Shown here: piece by piece, positions 12,022-23,473 of the stretch | Layout of the letters: every line of letters starts with the position of its first letter | Numbering within the stretch: the first letter of the stretch is position 1 | From: Sarcomyxa edulis | Lineage: Eukaryota; Basidiomycota; Agaricomycetes; Agaricales; Mycenaceae | Direction: 5' to 3' | DNA length: 64,000 nt | Assembly (NCBI GenBank): GCA_009761415.1 | Contig: QUOL01000001.1 | Location: forward strand, 2,108,001 to 2,172,000 | Translations under genes and position numbers: made by a program | The notes under the pieces: generated by a model | What the model saw: the letters and a program-made list of their open reading frames with translations, nothing else | Told to the model about the DNA's origin: nothing | The model's database searches: none

Positions 12022-14713
12022 TTATTCTATCACCCATCGCTTGTTCATGCTACGAATCGTTCCTTGTCCGCTGGTCTGACTATCGCTTCTATAATGTGAA
12101 TACTCGCTGCCCTGACTTGCGAAGCTCTTCTCGCTCTCTCGCGTGTCCCGACGCATGAGAGGAGCGCCACGGAAGGGCTCATCTTGTGCAACTCTGGTTA
12201 GGACTGGCGACGGGGCTGTCAACGATGACGCATTGGATTGAGTCTCGAATGGTTCAGCGGATGAGTTGAAGAACCGCGGGCCTAATCGAGTACCAAACAT
12301 CTGGGTGGGAGGAGGGACTTCGGCGCCAGATCCGAATGTGGCAGAATATGTCGGGATAGGTTTCTCGTTAGAAGGAAAGTCAACCTTTTCTGGGTCCGAC
12401 GAGTCTCCAGGATAGAATGGGACAAAGTCATCACCGTCAAGGGGACCCTGTGCGTTCACTGGCAGAGAATGAATTGTCATTACATTGGCATCAAAAAGGA
12501 CTCCAGGAGACCACTCACGATACCGAGACAAGCCTTTGCCAAAATTCATGCGGCAGATTATGCCCAAGATGAATGACACTAGAGTCAGCGCTACCGAAGC
12601 TGAGGCCATGACAGCGAAGAATCGCCACGTTATGAACGTCCAACGGAAGGTCGTCGCGCCGAACATGGCACCCCATCCACCTAGATATGCAGCACATAGA
12701 ACAAGGAACACCGCCATGAGCGCTTTTCGCTCTCGCCGTACGGCAAACCAACCCTGAGATGCACAAGTCAGTCGTGGATTCGATCCAGAGTCATAAAATG
12801 CGATAAACACCGTTGCCAGCCAGGGAACTAGAAGCTGTTCATGAGGAGTTAGTCAAGATTTAGGACTCGGCACGGACAGACTTACTACTAAGGTTATGGT
12901 GAAAGTAACCTTGTATAGTGTGGAAAGAGTGGCCAGTACACCGATGAACCCATTGAATAGTTGGTCAATCCAAAGAGCCACAGTGACAACCATGAAGAAA
13001 AGCGACAATTGTATTGTGATGGATAATGTCAGGACGATTTTGTAAACACGGTTGATTGTCAATGACGCCCCGACTCGCTTGAATGTCTGCCATCCGAATA
13101 ACTGTGACAGGCATATTCAGCCCGAAACGTACGACTGAATAACAGCACGCTTACCTTGATCAATCTCCAGGTGAGGAAGGAAGAAATAAACAAGGCTGCA
13201 ATGTTCAGAGCTAGACTCGGTATCTCTGCATCTCCACGGTCCTGCCAGTAGTGGGGCAGAAGGTTGCCTGCCTGAGAGCAAGCACCCTTTGTTATCACAT
13301 TCGTAAAATTAGCGCGGAAGGATGCGGTTGAATATATTTGGAATCCTGCCCAAGATGTGGCCAAGATGTGGGTGAGCAACGATGCAAGACTATATGTTTA
13401 CCAGTCAGCAAGACGCGCAGAATCAGGAGTTGTGACATTACATGTGTGGGATCGACTCGTTCAGAAGCTATGAGTGTTTGTTAGAGGAATTTAGCTGAAC
13501 AAAGGATGACTGTATTACTCACAGCAACGACAGACATTCCAAGTACCCAAAACTGGAAGGAAATAAACACAATGTCTTCACGTTTCGTGTTGTCAAGGCT
13601 GAAATTGCGGTTAGTGACGGCGACAAGAAAGGCAAAGATCTAAGCTAACACAGAGACTGGCCAGTTCAGCGCCCAGAGACAATTCTTATCCAAATCTTTC
13701 GTCGTGTTGAAGCCAAAGCCCTGTATTTGCACCTGAACTGTACCGTTGTTCAAGCGAGTAGCCGTAATTTCCCCAGTAAGGCCACGGCGCTGTGTCTCAA
13801 TGTGAGGATCATGTTATACTTGAAAGCACGAGGACACGAACCGATGTCCGACTGTAATATTCCTCGTCCTCGTCCTCGTCCTCGTCGTCATCATCATCAT
13901 CATCATCAACTTCGTCCCCATTATTCGCAACAGGCACTATAGTAGAAGATGGCGATGCAGTCGATGTGCTTGTCAGCTGAGTTCCATGAGCCCCCGCATT
14001 ATTGTCCACAGCAGCTACGCTAGGTTGGACGACAATAGTGACTGTGACTTTTGCTTGGCTGGTAGTCGAAGAGGCTTTTTGTGAATTCGATTGTCCAAAA
14101 GTCGTTGTAGAAGACAGGGACGAGGCAGGGGCGGAGAGAGATGTAGCACTACTTGACGAAATCGAGGTAGATGACGACGAGGTGAAGGAGGCAGGAGCCG
14201 TTGACGCGGCCGACGTGACATCAAACAAGGGATTGGCCTGCGCCTGCTGATTATCAGAGATGTTGCCAACAGCATGGACCGGAGACCAGATGACGCGACA
14301 GAGGGTGGTTTTCATGTTGCTAGCCGCTTCGTCGCACATACGTAGATCATTGCCTAGGATTGGAAAGCTCCCATTGCTGGCATTCCCCTGAATGAGAACA
14401 CTGTACAGAAAGCTTGCAGCCGCGGCGTTGATCGTGAAAGCTTTGACCTGGAAAGCAACTTGAATTATGCAGTGCAGAACCGAGAAGATGATATAGAATG
14501 TCGTCAGTCGAGAGAACGTGAAGCGGTCCCACTGGAAAAGATGAATCAGTACTTCGTGCAAGGATCAATGCCAGGCTTAGGGAGCTGGGGCATAGATAGT
14601 GCACAGCAGTCCAACGGAAAGTTCACAGCTCGGAATCAAATTCTGGTTGCACTTACTACAAGCTTCAACTTTGCGGGAAGGGGAATGTAGGCCCAAATTT
14701 GTTTGACACGCAT
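12022..14713 (-). CDS. Multi-spanning membrane protein with Ser/Thr-rich and acidic low-complexity region
   Basis: Unrecognised in function, although the arrangement resembles a conserved basidiomycete family. The start at 14713 (MRVKQIWAYIPLPAKLK) precedes a first hydrophobic segment near 14500 (FSRLTTFYIIFSVLHCIIQVAF). A Ser/Thr/Ala-rich stretch (14230-13960) and an acidic run of about 16 Asp/Glu (13860-13910) follow. Later exons hold hydrophobic helices: DIVFISFQFWVLGMSVVA, SLLTHILATSWAGFQIY, LALNIAALFISSFLTWRLI, IVLTLSITIQLSLFFMVV, GVLATLSTLYKVTFTITLVV, ALMAVFLVLCAAYLGGW and FFAVMASASVALTLVSFILG. The tail is hydrophilic and ends at TAG 12022. Several N-terminal splice joins are uncertain. 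A plasma-membrane or secretory-pathway location is inferred from topology only. Confidence 0.7.
13860..13911. repeat. Trinucleotide/hexanucleotide repeat encoding acidic run
   Basis: Plus-strand CCTCGT and TCATCA-type repeats inside the membrane-protein gene. On the coding (minus) strand they give an uninterrupted Asp/Glu run just before EEYYSRTSVR. Pure repeats of this kind usually vary in length between strains; that is an inference here. Confidence 0.7.
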
Positions 14714-15065
14714 CTTTTTGAGAGATAGAACATAAGTCTCGTGGATATACTGACCTTGATGAGCAACCTACTTTCAATGGAAGAAGATATTCAGAAATCT
14801 CAAACGAGTGTAAGTGCCACTAGGGCGGAAGAAGCTTAAGAATAGTCAACCAGGGCTTGTCGAGTCCAAAGAGCGAGGACTATGTGGCCGCAAGGAATAC
14901 GGTCCAGCCGGTAGGATGAAAGGGTGAAGGTGAAGAGGAAAGAGCACCAGCAAAAACTACTCTTGAGACTGTGAGAGTCGCAACTTTGCAAAGCAATGGA
15001 TGTTGGTGATCGTGATCAAAATCCCGCTTAATTTGGGCGCTTCACCCAAGTTGTCATGGTAGATA

Positions 15066-15089
15066 CAGTTGATTTGATCATAATGCATA
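15066..15089 (+). repeat. Left terminal inverted repeat of the MITE-like element
   Basis: 24 bases, perfectly inverted relative to 15482-15505, starting CAGTTGATTTGATC. Confidence 0.75.
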
Positions 15090-15415
15090 ACGTGGTATTG
15101 CATAAATCTCATAGTGCATAGGGTTTGGCAGGGGACCATGTCGGGACGCAGGTAAAATCTCAGAAAATGCATAACGCATAATGCATAGGGTCTCCGGCCC
15201 TCTGGTAGCAGGGATATGCAATACGAGATGGCATTTGGCCGGGATGTCTCGGTCGCGTTGCACTGATTTGGAGGTCTGGGCGAGGGAAAAGTGACAAAAA
15301 GTAGCAAAAAGGAGCGCTGGCGGATGAAAACCCTAATTTTGGTGAGATGTGTCTCCTTTGGGCGGACTTCGGCCTCAATCATGGTCACGTCTTGGGCGAG
15401 TGTCACTCAAGTCAC

Positions 15416-15433
15416 GCACCTGTGACCAGGTGC
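15416..15433. repeat. Perfect hairpin inside the MITE-like element
   Basis: GCACCTG, a 4-base loop TGAC, then CAGGTGC. It lies near the right end of the element. A role is not known. Confidence 0.5.
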
Positions 15434-15481
15434 ATAGTGCATAAGCTTCATAATGCATAGCCCAGAAGGGGTCACCGGCCG

Positions 15482-15505
15482 TATGCATTATGATCAAATC
15501 AACTG
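15482..15505 (-). repeat. Right terminal inverted repeat of the MITE-like element
   Basis: 24 bases, the perfect reverse complement of 15066-15089. TA follows at 15506-15507. Confidence 0.75.
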
Positions 15506-15698
15506 TATTTTCGAAATCGTATCCTTCAAGTTGTCCAGCTATGCACCTGCCAACCGTATCTACAATATTGGACAGTTCGAATACGAAAAGAAATCAAGCA
15601 TCATGCCAATTACATTTAGATGTCAATATACATGATAAAGATTCAATAAAGATACGTAGCGTGTTAGCCTCTCATAGCCTCGTAGCTTTCTCCGGCGC

Positions 15699-18600
15699 CT
15701 ATACCTGATACCAATGTTTCGTTTCACCGATGAACCAAAATGCGTACTTTTCTTCTCCATCATCCAATGCTAAGTCATCGTCTCCGGTCATGGGTCGGCC
15801 GTATCGCACACTGATCAATCCTTCGTCCTGTAAATATCGAAGGATATCGATGATTTCCTGTCGGTCGTATACAGACCTGAGCCGCCAGCGTATTTCAGCC
15901 TAGAAAGCCCGAATGAGTGGGAGCACCATCGAGGTGTGATGACGATAAAAATTCACCTGTGATATACCGGGCCTGAAGATCAGCACACCAACCACAGACC
16001 TCACTGCCGCTTCCCAAACATCAATGATTTTCAAGCCTGTGATGCTGAGCCATCGTCTTGGGAATATATATGTTCGAGGACTTTCCGAGACCACTACAGT
16101 CCAGTTTCGAAGATAAAGGGAGGATACCAACACAAGTGACGAATACCCGACCCAAAAAACAAGTGGAATCGAGGTTTCTGACATGCGGCGGACCATGGAA
16201 AGTGCATTCTGCTTCGGTGTGATTGTGGTGACCTTCAGTAGATCCTTCTTCGTGATGCCTTTTGAGCCGGCTTGGCGTAACATAGCCAAGATATTCTGCG
16301 CGAAGAGACTATCTTCCTGGTCGAGACTGGACATGAAGATGGATGATTCTTCATCCATGCAGGCTAGGCAATCTACGAGACCATCGACGTCTCTTCTGCA
16401 GCAGGCCGAATCATCGTCGATCGATCTTCCATGCTCCGAAAACGAGGTGACCACATCAACGGGCATGAGAGTCGGAGAGGACATAGGACTTAAATCTGAA
16501 CGCGAGAGGTCATGGAATCGAACATGAATCATAGTTTCAATGTTGTCATCATCTACGGATTGTTACTTAGTCAGAGGAACGTCTGAATTGGTATAGAAAT
16601 GTTCCCTACCTGCTTTTTTACTGTTCCAATCAATACCCGGACGTGCTGCTTGGGCTTGAGTTGTGTCGATCCTGAAGTCGACCTGGAGTGAAGATTAGTC
16701 AGGGTTGTTCGACGACCACGAAGACTAGTCAGATACTTTATCATCGGACACCATTTCAATGAGGGCAGCGAGATCACCGTCGGTGGCAAAAAGTGGCCAT
16801 TCGCGCCAGTTGTCATCTTGAGCAGAGATGTCCTCCAGAGCGATGGCGTCCTGAAACATATCACGTGGAATAGGTCCTCCAAGAGCATTCTGATTTCTGA
16901 TTGCGAGTCCAGGGAATAAATTTCAGAGACATAGAAGTCTACGAAAGCAGACGTACCCTTCTGATATCTTCAATTGCCTACCTGGCACTTGCTTTTGAGG
17001 ATCCCGCACTAGTTTAGAGACCACTCCCCGATTAGAGAGGTTTTTCGTAGCTGCCGTGACGGAACGGTCACCAACACATCGAAGGAGACGAGATGCTACC
17101 TCGGGGTCGTAGTGTTCGGAAGGAGTCCCGAGAACCATCTAACTACATTGTCAACATCATGTACCACGTTATACGACCAGACTTTACCTTTAACGCAGAC
17201 TCGGCCAAAAAAACATCATTCGATGAGGTTTCAGTAGTGAGCGGCATATCTTCGATGCTTGCTGAGAATGCATGTCTCAGCGCACGTTTTTCACGTCCTT
17301 CCTCAACAACAGCGTTCCACATGAAATCCCAGGTTGTTGATGATGGAAGGACTTCGATGACATCCCAGTGATCACGAAGCTCATCCAGAGATGCTGAAAG
17401 CACGACACCGGAATTTTCTTGTGGTTGAACAAAACCCACACGTCTATTGTGTTCTCGGTGAGTGATATATGGGCCAATGAAGATGATGACAAGGTACATA
17501 CAGTGCATTCTTGTCGACGTGCTGGCGAAGAAATTCGATGTGCTTAATCAAGTTGAAATTAGACGCACTGTGTGGATCATCGTCGGGCAAGGCAGTTGTG
17601 CCTCTATGATGAAGCCATAGTTCATACCACTTATCCTCTAATCGATTCAGATACGCGTCACCTCCAGGTGATTCCCGGATGCGAACTATGCGCTGGCGGA
17701 CAGAATTCCGAGGAACTGCAGGGAATACTTGTTCTAAGGCTGACAGATCCAACCTCACAGCATTGCGACACCGAGCTCTGATGATGGCGGAGGCATCACG
17801 AGCAAGCTCCTCGTAATCATGAGTCCACAAAAATCGATGTCGTCGAGCAGGGGTCTTTCCTTTGAGGTCAGTGTCTGTCGTACCTATTCGTCAGCAGAAG
17901 ATAATATATCAGAAGAATCGCGACAAACCTCCCATTTTTGACCCTTTACGACGTTTATTCTTGGTATCAGATGCTTTCTGGGAGATGGGCGTACCCTGTT
18001 CAGCAATAAGAGACTCAATGGATCGCTCCGGAGGATTGGATACAACAGGAGGAGGTGCAACATTGACGGTAGGGGTGAATGGGAAGGGCTTAGGCACAAC
18101 GAAACGCTTTTGAGATCTCTTTGAAGGCATAGCGGCGTCTTGTATGGCTTCTGTGATTGCCGCCTCCCATTTGTGAATATCTTTACCAGAGCCCGACTGT
18201 ATGAAACGGCTTCGAACTCGCTTGATTCGTATCATAGCAGAACCCTTCAACGGTGCTGGATGCATTCTGTCAACTAGAATATCCCAGTCCTTCTCGCGTT
18301 GTAATCGGGCTTCAGCAGCTTTCCTTGCGAGTGATGCCTTCGTCTCTACGACTTGCTTCGCAACTTCATCAACAGTTTTCCGTCTCGTTTTCCGTCTCGC
18401 CTTGTCCAGCTCGTGAAGAAATTTGGTCCGAACACCCATCAGATAATCTTCAACGACAGGTCTCGGAGCACTGACGACCCAAGAAATCCTTTGTAGTTCG
18501 TCGGCTCCACCATTTTCACGTTCCATTGGTGTGATAGCAGTGGACACGTTCACAAATCGTTTGAGATATTGCATCTGGTGCCAGGTTAGAACGTACTCCT

Positions 18601-21600
18601 GCTGCCAAGAGGTTGGACGTCGAAGGGAACGCGCAACAATCATGCTCGCGTGTAGAGGACCTGTAGCACTGACAGTATCAGGAGGGGTATCGATGACGAG
18701 GGCACTATCGATACAAGCTGTCTGTAACTGTTGCCAATATGCGACGGCTTCGACGCTTGAAGATGTTTGCACATCTTTCCAGAATGGAGGTGTAGTTTCA
18801 GAGACAGCCCAAAGGTACAGAGGGGCTTCGTCATTGAATCGCCAGTATAACGGGGCAGAGACCGGTGCAGTTATATTCCACCCATCCAATGGAGCAAGGT
18901 CGTATGCAATTGGATGCTCTCCGTTTGGAGCACAGGTCATCCACGGAGTCGCGGAGTCTGAGGGGTGCAACGGCGTGACGAGATTGAGGGATCTCAAAAA
19001 CATGAGAGTGTCGAGGATCCGTGCGCGAGCCCTTGATCTCCCTACTTGCATCAGGTTCCGAAGGTCGGGAGCAAGATCGCGTATTGGCTTGTTCCGCATT
19101 GTCTCGTCTGACATGATCCGAGATAGCTCATCGTCGTGAGCCAAGGCAGATACTATAGAAAAGTAGGTAGAGAAGGACACATCTTGGTAGAAATAAGGCA
19201 ATGCAACGATACGGCTGTCGCAGGAGACCACTTGGGGAGAAGTGTCGTGACTTTCGAAAGCGTCAATGACCGAGAGATGAAGCTGGCGTGCCCTGACAGC
19301 CTTTCCGACTATGAAACCATACAGTTGCCCCAATGTTGTCCTTTCGGTAAGCAATACCTCTCGAACTGTGACATCATCATACGAGAACAGCTGGTTTGCA
19401 CGGGCCTCATTGCGACTCCATCTTTCTCGTTGATCTGTTCCCGGCTGCTCGAGTTGTAGCAATTGAAGGGGTAACGGGTTGCGTACAGGTGGGCCAGAAT
19501 CGGCTCCGTATTCCATGGGCTTGTCAATTTTTATGGCCGTTTCGGCTTGAGGGGAGGGTTGTACACCTCGGCTGAGGTCCGTAAGGAAAGCATTCAGTGC
19601 GCTCTGCTCGACATTAGGCAGATACACAACGCAAGCAGGACGTGCCACCCCAGTGTGCGTGATAACCGTGGTCTTGAGCATCTTGATCCGCCCTCGACGT
19701 TCCATGTTATTGAATGTCGCATCTACTGTGCGTTTATCGATTCTGATACCAGCAGGTGAACTAGTCGGTTCACCCGCTTTGATAAGCGAATCTATCAAGG
19801 CCATGTGCGCTTCATAAAACTCTTTGGTATGCGTATTGATCATGCCACCACTGTTTTCAATGACGCGATAAAGCTCATTTTCACGTCGTAGGTGGGAGAC
19901 GTTCACGCGTGTGCGAGGCGCCTCAGAACCAGCCTGAGATGGCGCAGCAGGAGGCTCAGACTGGAGTAATGACTCTGGAGCGGAAACCACGAGAGGTTCT
20001 TCAGAACGGAGTTCAGGAATTAAAACCTGATTGAAGTGTCTACATTAGTAAACGCACTGATGATTTTTGTGCTTTGTACTCACGTGTGCGGCTGGCACAG
20101 AAATGCTGTCGTGATTCTGCGCCATTGATGTAACAGCGCTCGAATTGGTATCGTGTGGTAGGGTTGATTCGTTAGAAGTGTTAGGATCAGGATTTGAACA
20201 GTCGAGTGGTTCAGTGATCGTTCGAAGCTCTGGTCCATCAGGAGCGTCTGTAAGTGTATGTCCGTGTAGACTTCCGTTTAAATTGGTAGTGATGTTAGTC
20301 CTGTGGTCGTCGACTTCCATAGGGGAGTCGGCACGGATTGGCGATTCGGACACGTGTTGTGGGGTATTAGTATCTGAAGAAGGCGGTTGTATATCTTCGC
20401 CGGGCGCAGGAGCGAACACAGGTAGGTCTGCTCTTAAACGCGGCCGTTTCTGAATCGGACCGTCATGTGATGGACCAGCGAACTCTTCAGTGGGCGTCAC
20501 ACCAGGTTCGTTGGTTTCAAGAATGACATCTGACGTGTTGTCAGCAGATGGCTGCAAGCCTTGTGAGGCTACTTGAGCTTTCGATTTGAGCGGTCTTCCA
20601 CGCTTTTTTGGAATGATTGCAACATCTTCCGTTACGGGAGCCTTGGGCTTTGCAGGACGGCCGCGCTTTTTTGCGACAGGCACAGTTGTCGATGTCTCGT
20701 CAGCGGAGATCACAACACCGGTATCATCGATCCCTTTGAATTGAAGTGATATCAGTTCATGACTATACTTCATATGTCAAATGGATATCTACCTTTGTTT
20801 ACATCGCCAGGCAGAGTGACTGTTTCCTCAGGCTCAACACGCTTCTTCTTCCGAGGGACACGTTTCTTCACTTCGGAAGGTCCAGCGACACCTTGCCCAC
20901 CGACGGCATCCTGATCTTCGTCCAATTCCTCAAGCTTTCGCTTTTTGGCCGCAGGCCGAGGCTTGACAGGCTGCTCGCTTCCATCTGCATTTTTCTTCCT
21001 CGGTCTACCCTGCTTGATGGAACCATCCGGTAACACGGGGTTCGTCAACGGTTTCTTGCGACGCTTCCCCTTCTTGGTAGCGTTCTGATTATCCTTGAAC
21101 GAATCTTCGTACTCGAACAATGTCTCTTCATCTTCATAGAATGTCCCTGGGTCGATTGGGAAGAAGCCACCGACAGCCGAAAAGTCCACGTCTGAGTATC
21201 CTGCAGAACCTTGGTCCAGATTCTCTTTAGCAACAAGAGTTCGGTAAGCGGAAACGGTGTAATATCTGTGGCGCCGTTCGCGGCCACTGGTCTCCATGAG
21301 ACCTGCGATGCCGAGGTCACTGAGATGCGATGGCGGGGGGTACCGTTCTGCACGTGTGAGCAGTAGCTCAATTGTGCGTTTGTCAAAACGGCATAATGCT
21401 GCAGCGAGTTCCTAAAATGTGCCAAATGGTCAGTATTTAACCCGAAAGAGACTGGAATCGTAGCAGACATTCAAGGTCATTCCTGTAGTACCCGATTCAT
21501 CCAAAAGACTAATTATTTGTCGATGAATCGTCAAATTGGTCTTCATTCCATTGATATCTCCTAGAATATAGGATGATTAAGACCCTTTCTGATACAATCA

Positions 21601-23047
21601 AGGATGAATCCTACGAACCAGGAACCTCGAAATCATCATCTTTCTCGTCGTTGTCTGCTTGTGGCACAATGATCGCACCATCGTCGTCGACAATAGGACT
21701 CTTATCAGCAGTCACCAACCGAAAACATTTGACAGACGAGTTTCCAGCATTCTTTCGATTGCTTGGCACCACGACCTTTTCAATGACACCTTGCTGAACA
21801 AGTTCACGAATGCGACTTTGGAAAAACCGACGATCAGTCTTTGTGGGGTTAGGAAATCCCTGTATACGAATATTGGTCAACGTGGATATCACAATGATAT
21901 GCAGAGAGATTGTGCGACATACGATAGCCAAGATCAAGTTGTTAGATGCATGCATATAATTCTTTGAGGCCTTGAGAAGCTTGACTATGCGAGCACGAAC
22001 CAGAGGCAAACTGGAAAGGTGCCGGGCATCTATGGGCTGAAATTGGGTATCTACATATTCCTTGGGCTCTTCAGGTGCGTCGATCTGAGGTTTTTGGGGA
22101 GCCCTTTCGAGATCGTCCGCCAATGTCTCCTCGTTGCGGATTTCTCGCCAAGATGGGTCACGGTCGAAAAAGCATTTATGGATGCAGAAATGTGATCCGA
22201 CGCCTCCTCGTCTAACTTTGGCACTGTGAAAGTCGAAGCATTAGCGAGGTCATCCGTTTTTGAATGAGTTGTACTTACACCAAGTCAAGCTCGATCAGTT
22301 GTTTTACCAAGTAAAAACAAGTCTTCTGGTCGTATTTTGACTTTTGGCCAAGTTCTACGACTGTAGTTCCTTTTTCTCTTCCTCGTGTGATGATTTGTAG
22401 AGCAGAGTATACCATAGGGCTTAGTTTGGCAAACTAGATGCACTGATATTAGCGCCACTTTACTGATAGGACTCCGGAATCATTGATACGTACCCGAATA
22501 TGTGAGCCAGTGATAGCCGCAAAGATAGCTTCTGGCTCAACTGCAATCCTCAGATCGTCACCGTACTGCATCTTCAGGTCGTCCAATGACCTGGTGCGAG
22601 CATCTGGTACAAGTTCAAGCATAGGGGGTGTTGTTTCGACATGTTCTTCTCCTTTCGCCTTCGCCTTCCGTTTTGCACTCGTTTGTGGTGCGATCCAGAC
22701 ATCGCTTTTGAGCCCATGAGGAACGGTACCGACGAGGATAGTCGGCTGTTGGATAACGAGAGACCAGACGAAGGCACAGAACGCATCGTCTACAGTTTGA
22801 TGTTCCCGTGAAGAACTGTGTGTATAGAAATCGCCGATAAAGTCCCGTAAACGGGAGACATTACAACCTGTTCAAACATTTTATTTAGTCTCCGTCGTGC
22901 AGGATTAGATGGATAGAAAAAGAGGGGCATGGCTGGGGATCGAACCCACCCCAAGGGACGAAAACGACAGAAGGTATATCTTTTTTACTCACCGAGATCT
23001 CCGTCGAAGGCAAGTTCTCTCAAAACAAAATGGACGAGCTCGTCCAT
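15699..23047 (-). CDS. TFC3: Transcription factor TFIIIC, B-block-binding subunit (Tfc3/Sfc3, GTF3C1-like)
   Basis: Largest TFIIIC subunit. It binds the B box of tRNA genes and recruits TFIIIB and Pol III in the nucleus. The start at 23047 gives MDELVHFVLRELAFDG. The B-block domain follows near 22450-22270 (YSALQIITRGREKGTTVVEL, TCFYLVKQLIELDLVAKV). Next come an extended winged-helix region (RRFFQSRIRELVQQGVIEKV near 21830; ETSGRERRHRYYTVSAYRTL near 21290), a basic region with three AT-hook-like motifs, and a long central exon (19990-17909). The C-terminal part has RDASAIIRARCRN and VFPAVPRNSVRQRIVRIRES near 17700, ending ETKHWYQV before TAG at 15699-15701. More than ten introns; intron 1 is 22868-22992. 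Motifs at both ends argue for one gene of about 7.3 kb. Confidence 0.88.
20580..21010 (-). other. AT-hook-like motifs within Tfc3
   Basis: Three GRP-centred basic motifs are encoded on the minus strand: IKQGRPRKKNA near 20995, KKRGRPAKPKAP near 20660 and KKRGRPLKSKAQ near 20595. They lie in a Lys/Pro-rich disordered region. AT hooks bind the minor groove of A/T-rich DNA. Their use in Tfc3 is inferred. Confidence 0.65.
22917..22955 (-). promoter_or_regulatory. tRNA 3'-half-like B box plus T5 stretch in TFC3 intron 1
   Basis: On the minus strand 22946-22936 reads GGTTCGATCCC, a full match to the Pol III B-box consensus GGTTCGANNCC. CAGCCATGCCCC and a TTTTT run (22921-22917) follow, the layout of a tRNA 3' end with a Pol III terminator. 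No matching tRNA 5' half, anticodon arm or A box fits in the remaining intron. It could be a tRNA relic, a B-box-only TFIIIC site or chance. Confidence 0.5.
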
Positions 23048-23473
23048 GTTCGAGAGAGTTTGCGTCCAGTGATGATATCGCTTTTGAAGATGGGTGGCTT
23101 CAACTTAGGGAGATGTATTTCGAATTTTTGACTCGATAATCGATTTATCAGTGATCACGTGCCGAAGGTTATGCTATTTTGAGAACGACTCAGAGTCAAA
23201 AGTCGAAGAACGAGGGCAGCGAGAAAGGTGTAAGTATGATTGGGAGGTAGTACATATGAGTTGGGGCCTAGAGGCAACAGCAGTCGTAATATATGACAGG
23301 CAAAGATTTGCCCTTCTTTTGGGTTGGGGGGGATCTAATGTGTGGGATATAAATGTAGGGAACTGGTCTAGTGCGTCAGAGAAGGAGATGATGGAAACGA
23401 AAAGACTGCAGTCACTAAAATGCCGAACTCGACCACCAAAGAATGTGAGGTCTCTAAGACTGCACGAAGCCCT
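23048..23473. other. Region between TFC3 start and UPS2-like stop
   Basis: About 425 bp that should contain the TFC3 promoter and the 3' end of the lipid-transfer gene. I see A/T-rich and G-run stretches but no convincing gene. Plus-strand open frames here are the antisense of neighbouring exons. Confidence 0.5.

Larger units (their letters stand above)
15066..15505. mobile_element. MITE-like non-autonomous DNA transposon with 24-bp TIRs and TA target duplication
   Basis: The left end (15066-15089) begins CAGTTGATTTGATC and continues CATAATGCATA. The right end (15482-15505) is its perfect reverse complement. TA flanks both ends (15064-15065 and 15506-15507), and pairing extends one more base on each side. 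A 440-bp element with TIRs starting CAG and a TA duplication fits Tc1/mariner/pogo-type non-autonomous elements. There is no transposase frame inside. The interior holds many copies of GCATAATGCATA-like words and a hairpin at 15416-15433. Confidence 0.7.

Noticed and set aside
22920..22990. A complete tRNA gene in TFC3 intron 1
   Set aside because: The T arm and a terminator are visible, but the 45 bases upstream within the intron cannot form the acceptor 5' strand, D arm and anticodon arm.
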